From assembly GCA_946221025.1 (NCBI GenBank), contig CAMIMS010000064.1, positions 1 through 6,816 on the forward strand: a DNA stretch of 6,816 nt. The letters are read 5' to 3'. Source of the stretch: an uncultured Pseudoclavibacter sp. Lineage in GTDB: Bacteria > Actinomycetota > Actinomycetes > Actinomycetales > Microbacteriaceae. Below are positions 5,780-6,816 of this stretch, one piece after another (position 1 is the first letter of the stretch; every line of letters starts with the position of its first letter). The notes under the pieces were generated by a model. It ran no database searches. It had not been told where the DNA came from and saw nothing but the letters and a program-made list of their open reading frames with translations. Position numbers and translations under genes: made by a program.

Positions 5780-5798
5780 GCCGGGTTCCGGAGCCGGC
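5780..5798. terminator. Weak hairpin between convergent dedA and phosphatase genes
   Basis: GCCGG (5780-5784) pairs with CCGGC (5794-5798) around a nine-base loop that itself contains the palindrome TCCGGA. It lies between two convergent stop codons (5753 and 5829), where a shared terminator would be expected. No T-run follows on either strand. Confidence 0.25.
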
Positions 5799-5828
5799 GG
5801 CACCGCGGGCTGTGCTTCTTCGCACTGC

Positions 5829-6632
5829 CTAGTCTTCGCCTCGCAGGCGCGCTCGAAGCGCGTTCACCTCATCCTCGGACATGCCCGCGTTCAGCAGCGC
5901 CCGGCGAGCGTCGAAGCCGTCGAGCTGCTCTTCGACCGCCGTTTCGAGCGTGAATCCGTTCGCGGCGAGGTTCTGGTCGATGATGTCGCTCGGGTCGGGA
6001 TAGTCGAGCCGGTCAAAGAACGGGCGAAGCCCCTGGGTTGAGCGGATGTAGTCATCGACGATCGCCCGCGGTTCGACGTCGGCGAGCGCGAGCAGCGTGA
6101 ATGCGGTCAGGCCCGTGCGGTCGCGCCCAACGGCACAGTGCACGATGACGCCGCCCGGTGCGCGGTTGATGGTGCGCAGCACCTCGACGACGCGCTGCGG
6201 ATGCTCTTCGAGCACGGGGCGAAAGAACCGCGGGGAGCCGAGGCGCCCCTCTTCGCGCATCCGCTGCCAGAAGTCGAGGTCGGTGGTGTTGTCCATCGGC
6301 ACGCGCACCCCGAACATGCCCTCGGGAAGCTCCGCCTCGGGGGCTGCCGGTACGCGGTGGGCGTTGGAGCGGGCTTCATTCTCGTTCTTCGGTTCGGCGT
6401 GGGTCTCGAAGTCGTTTCGAAGATCGAGCACGGTGCCGATGCCGTGCGCCTGCGCGTCGAGTAGCCCCTGCTCGCTGGCAAAGCGCAGGTCGGCTGAGCG
6501 CACGATCTGGCCTGTGCGGGTGCGGCCACCGTCGGTCGTGGGCATCCCGCCGAGGTCGCGGGCGTTGTAGAAGCCCTCCCACAGGAGCGTGCGCTCGTCG
6601 TCGCGGGGGCGGGGGTCTGTGGAGGCGTCCAT
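5829..6632 (-). CDS. Protein tyrosine/serine phosphatase (MptpB-like class)
   Basis: A 267-residue phosphatase that removes phosphate from Tyr or Ser/Thr residues, and in some relatives from phosphoinositides. The active-site loop HCAVGRDRTG (165-174) gives the cysteine nucleophile Cys166 and phosphate-binding Arg172. The usual HCxxGKDRTG of this family has Lys where this protein has Arg170. Other family blocks are NARDLGG (23-29), RSADL (45-49) and VLDLRND (68-74). No signal peptide or membrane helix is seen, so it is probably cytosolic, although mycobacterial relatives can be secreted. The C-terminal 40 residues include a predicted helix pair (DARRALLNAGMSEDEVNALRAR). I chose ATG 6632 because AGGA lies 8 bases upstream; ATG 6641 three codons earlier is a close alternative. 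The frame stays open to 6797, but the family starts near NARDLGG, and the extension lacks similarity to it. It is convergent with dedA. Confidence 0.9.
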   Translation of the reverse strand: MDASTDPRPRDDERTLLWEGFYNARDLGGMPTTDGGRTRTGQIVRSADLRFASEQGLLDAQAHGIGTVLDLRNDFETHAEPKNENEARSNAHRVPAAPEAELPEGMFGVRVPMDNTTDLDFWQRMREEGRLGSPRFFRPVLEEHPQRVVEVLRTINRAPGGVIVHCAVGRDRTGLTAFTLLALADVEPRAIVDDYIRSTQGLRPFFDRLDYPDPSDIIDQNLAANGFTLETAVEEQLDGFDARRALLNAGMSEDEVNALRARLRGED

Positions 6633-6652
6633 GCCCCCCATCCTGTCCCCCG

Positions 6653-6664
6653 CCGGTGAACCGG
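6653..6664. repeat. Short inverted repeat in the phosphatase leader region
   Basis: CCGGT (6653-6657) and ACCGG (6660-6664) form a perfect inverted repeat around two bases, about 20 bases before the phosphatase ATG. It could be an operator half-site pair, or chance in GC-rich sequence. The rest of 6665-6747 shows no clear promoter box on the minus strand. Confidence 0.2.
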
Positions 6665-6747
6665 TGCCGCATCGCCGCCCGCGCGAGTCGCCGCTACGAA
6701 GTGCCGTCAGCTCCTGTCTGTCGCGAGGCACGTTGGCAGGCTTCCCT

Positions 6748-6816
6748 CCTCGCTGGGTGGCCCCAAATGGTCGTACTGGCCCGGCCACTGGGACCATTTG
6801 GGGCCACCCAGCGAGG
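6748..6816. repeat. Perfect 25 bp inverted repeat (69-base hairpin element) at the window edge
   Basis: The left arm 6748-6772 begins CCTCGCTGGGTGGCCCC and ends AAATGGTC. The right arm 6792-6816 begins GACCATTT and ends CCACCCAGCGAGG. The arms are exact reverse complements over all 25 bases. The 19-base spacer holds a further small palindrome, TGGCC-C-GGCCA (6777-6787), so nearly the whole element can fold into one hairpin or cruciform. No open frame uses it. The right arm ends at the last base of the window, so the true boundary may lie further out, and any T-run beyond cannot be seen; on the minus side no T-run follows. It could be a dispersed palindromic repeat, a transposon-derived (MITE-like) element, or a terminator of a gene to the right. 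Confidence 0.85.

Noticed and set aside
4971..5825. Long open frame on the minus strand, antisense to dedA (284 codons)
   Set aside because: It mirrors the dedA codons in high-GC DNA, is rich in Arg, Glu and Pro with no domain, and dedA on the other strand has clear family motifs.
6633..6797. N-terminal extension of the phosphatase frame to 6797
   Set aside because: It would run into the inverted repeat and adds low-complexity residues before the family's normal start; ATG 6632 has a spaced AGGA.

Overview
The window is a 6.8 kb piece of a high-GC actinobacterial chromosome, most likely from the Microbacteriaceae or a close relative. This rests on the GC-rich codon use, a recognisable DUF3073 protein (an actinobacterial family) beside purM, an actinobacterial-looking PurM, and strong enrichment of the hexamer GGATGC/GCATCC. 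The lineage is inferred from sequence character; no search was run. There are no tRNA, rRNA, CRISPR, phage or transposase genes, and the gene content looks mostly like ordinary core chromosome.

Layout, left to right. (1) 2-946, plus strand: the C-terminal tail of an unidentified protein, followed directly (TAA then ATG) by a PadR-family regulator with a long helical C-terminal extension. (2) 965-2948, minus strand: a two-part protein with an uncharacterised N-terminal region and a C-terminal GIY-YIG nuclease domain, with a FAD-dependent oxidoreductase related to the flavin monooxygenase/CzcO group upstream of it. (3) 3063-3726, plus strand: the DUF3073 protein, reading away from the oxidoreductase behind an extended -10 promoter, then a small SdpI-like membrane protein. 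(4) 3806-4921, minus strand: purM (AIR synthetase), convergent with the DUF3073/SdpI pair. (5) 5043-5753, plus strand: a DedA-family membrane protein, divergent from purM across a 121 bp region with repeated GCGCCAG motifs. (6) 5829-6632, minus strand: a protein tyrosine/serine phosphatase of the MptpB-like class, convergent with dedA. (7) 6633-6816: about 184 bp without a gene, ending in a perfect 25 bp inverted repeat that reaches the last base of the window.

The genes do not form one pathway. The purM-DUF3073 convergent neighbourhood is an actinobacterial arrangement, here with the SdpI-like gene inserted between. The stop-start junction of the first two genes suggests that the regulator controls its own operon and the upstream protein. 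The most notable non-coding signals are the terminal hairpin element and the genome-signature hexamer. I did not find convincing evidence for a new multi-gene system.
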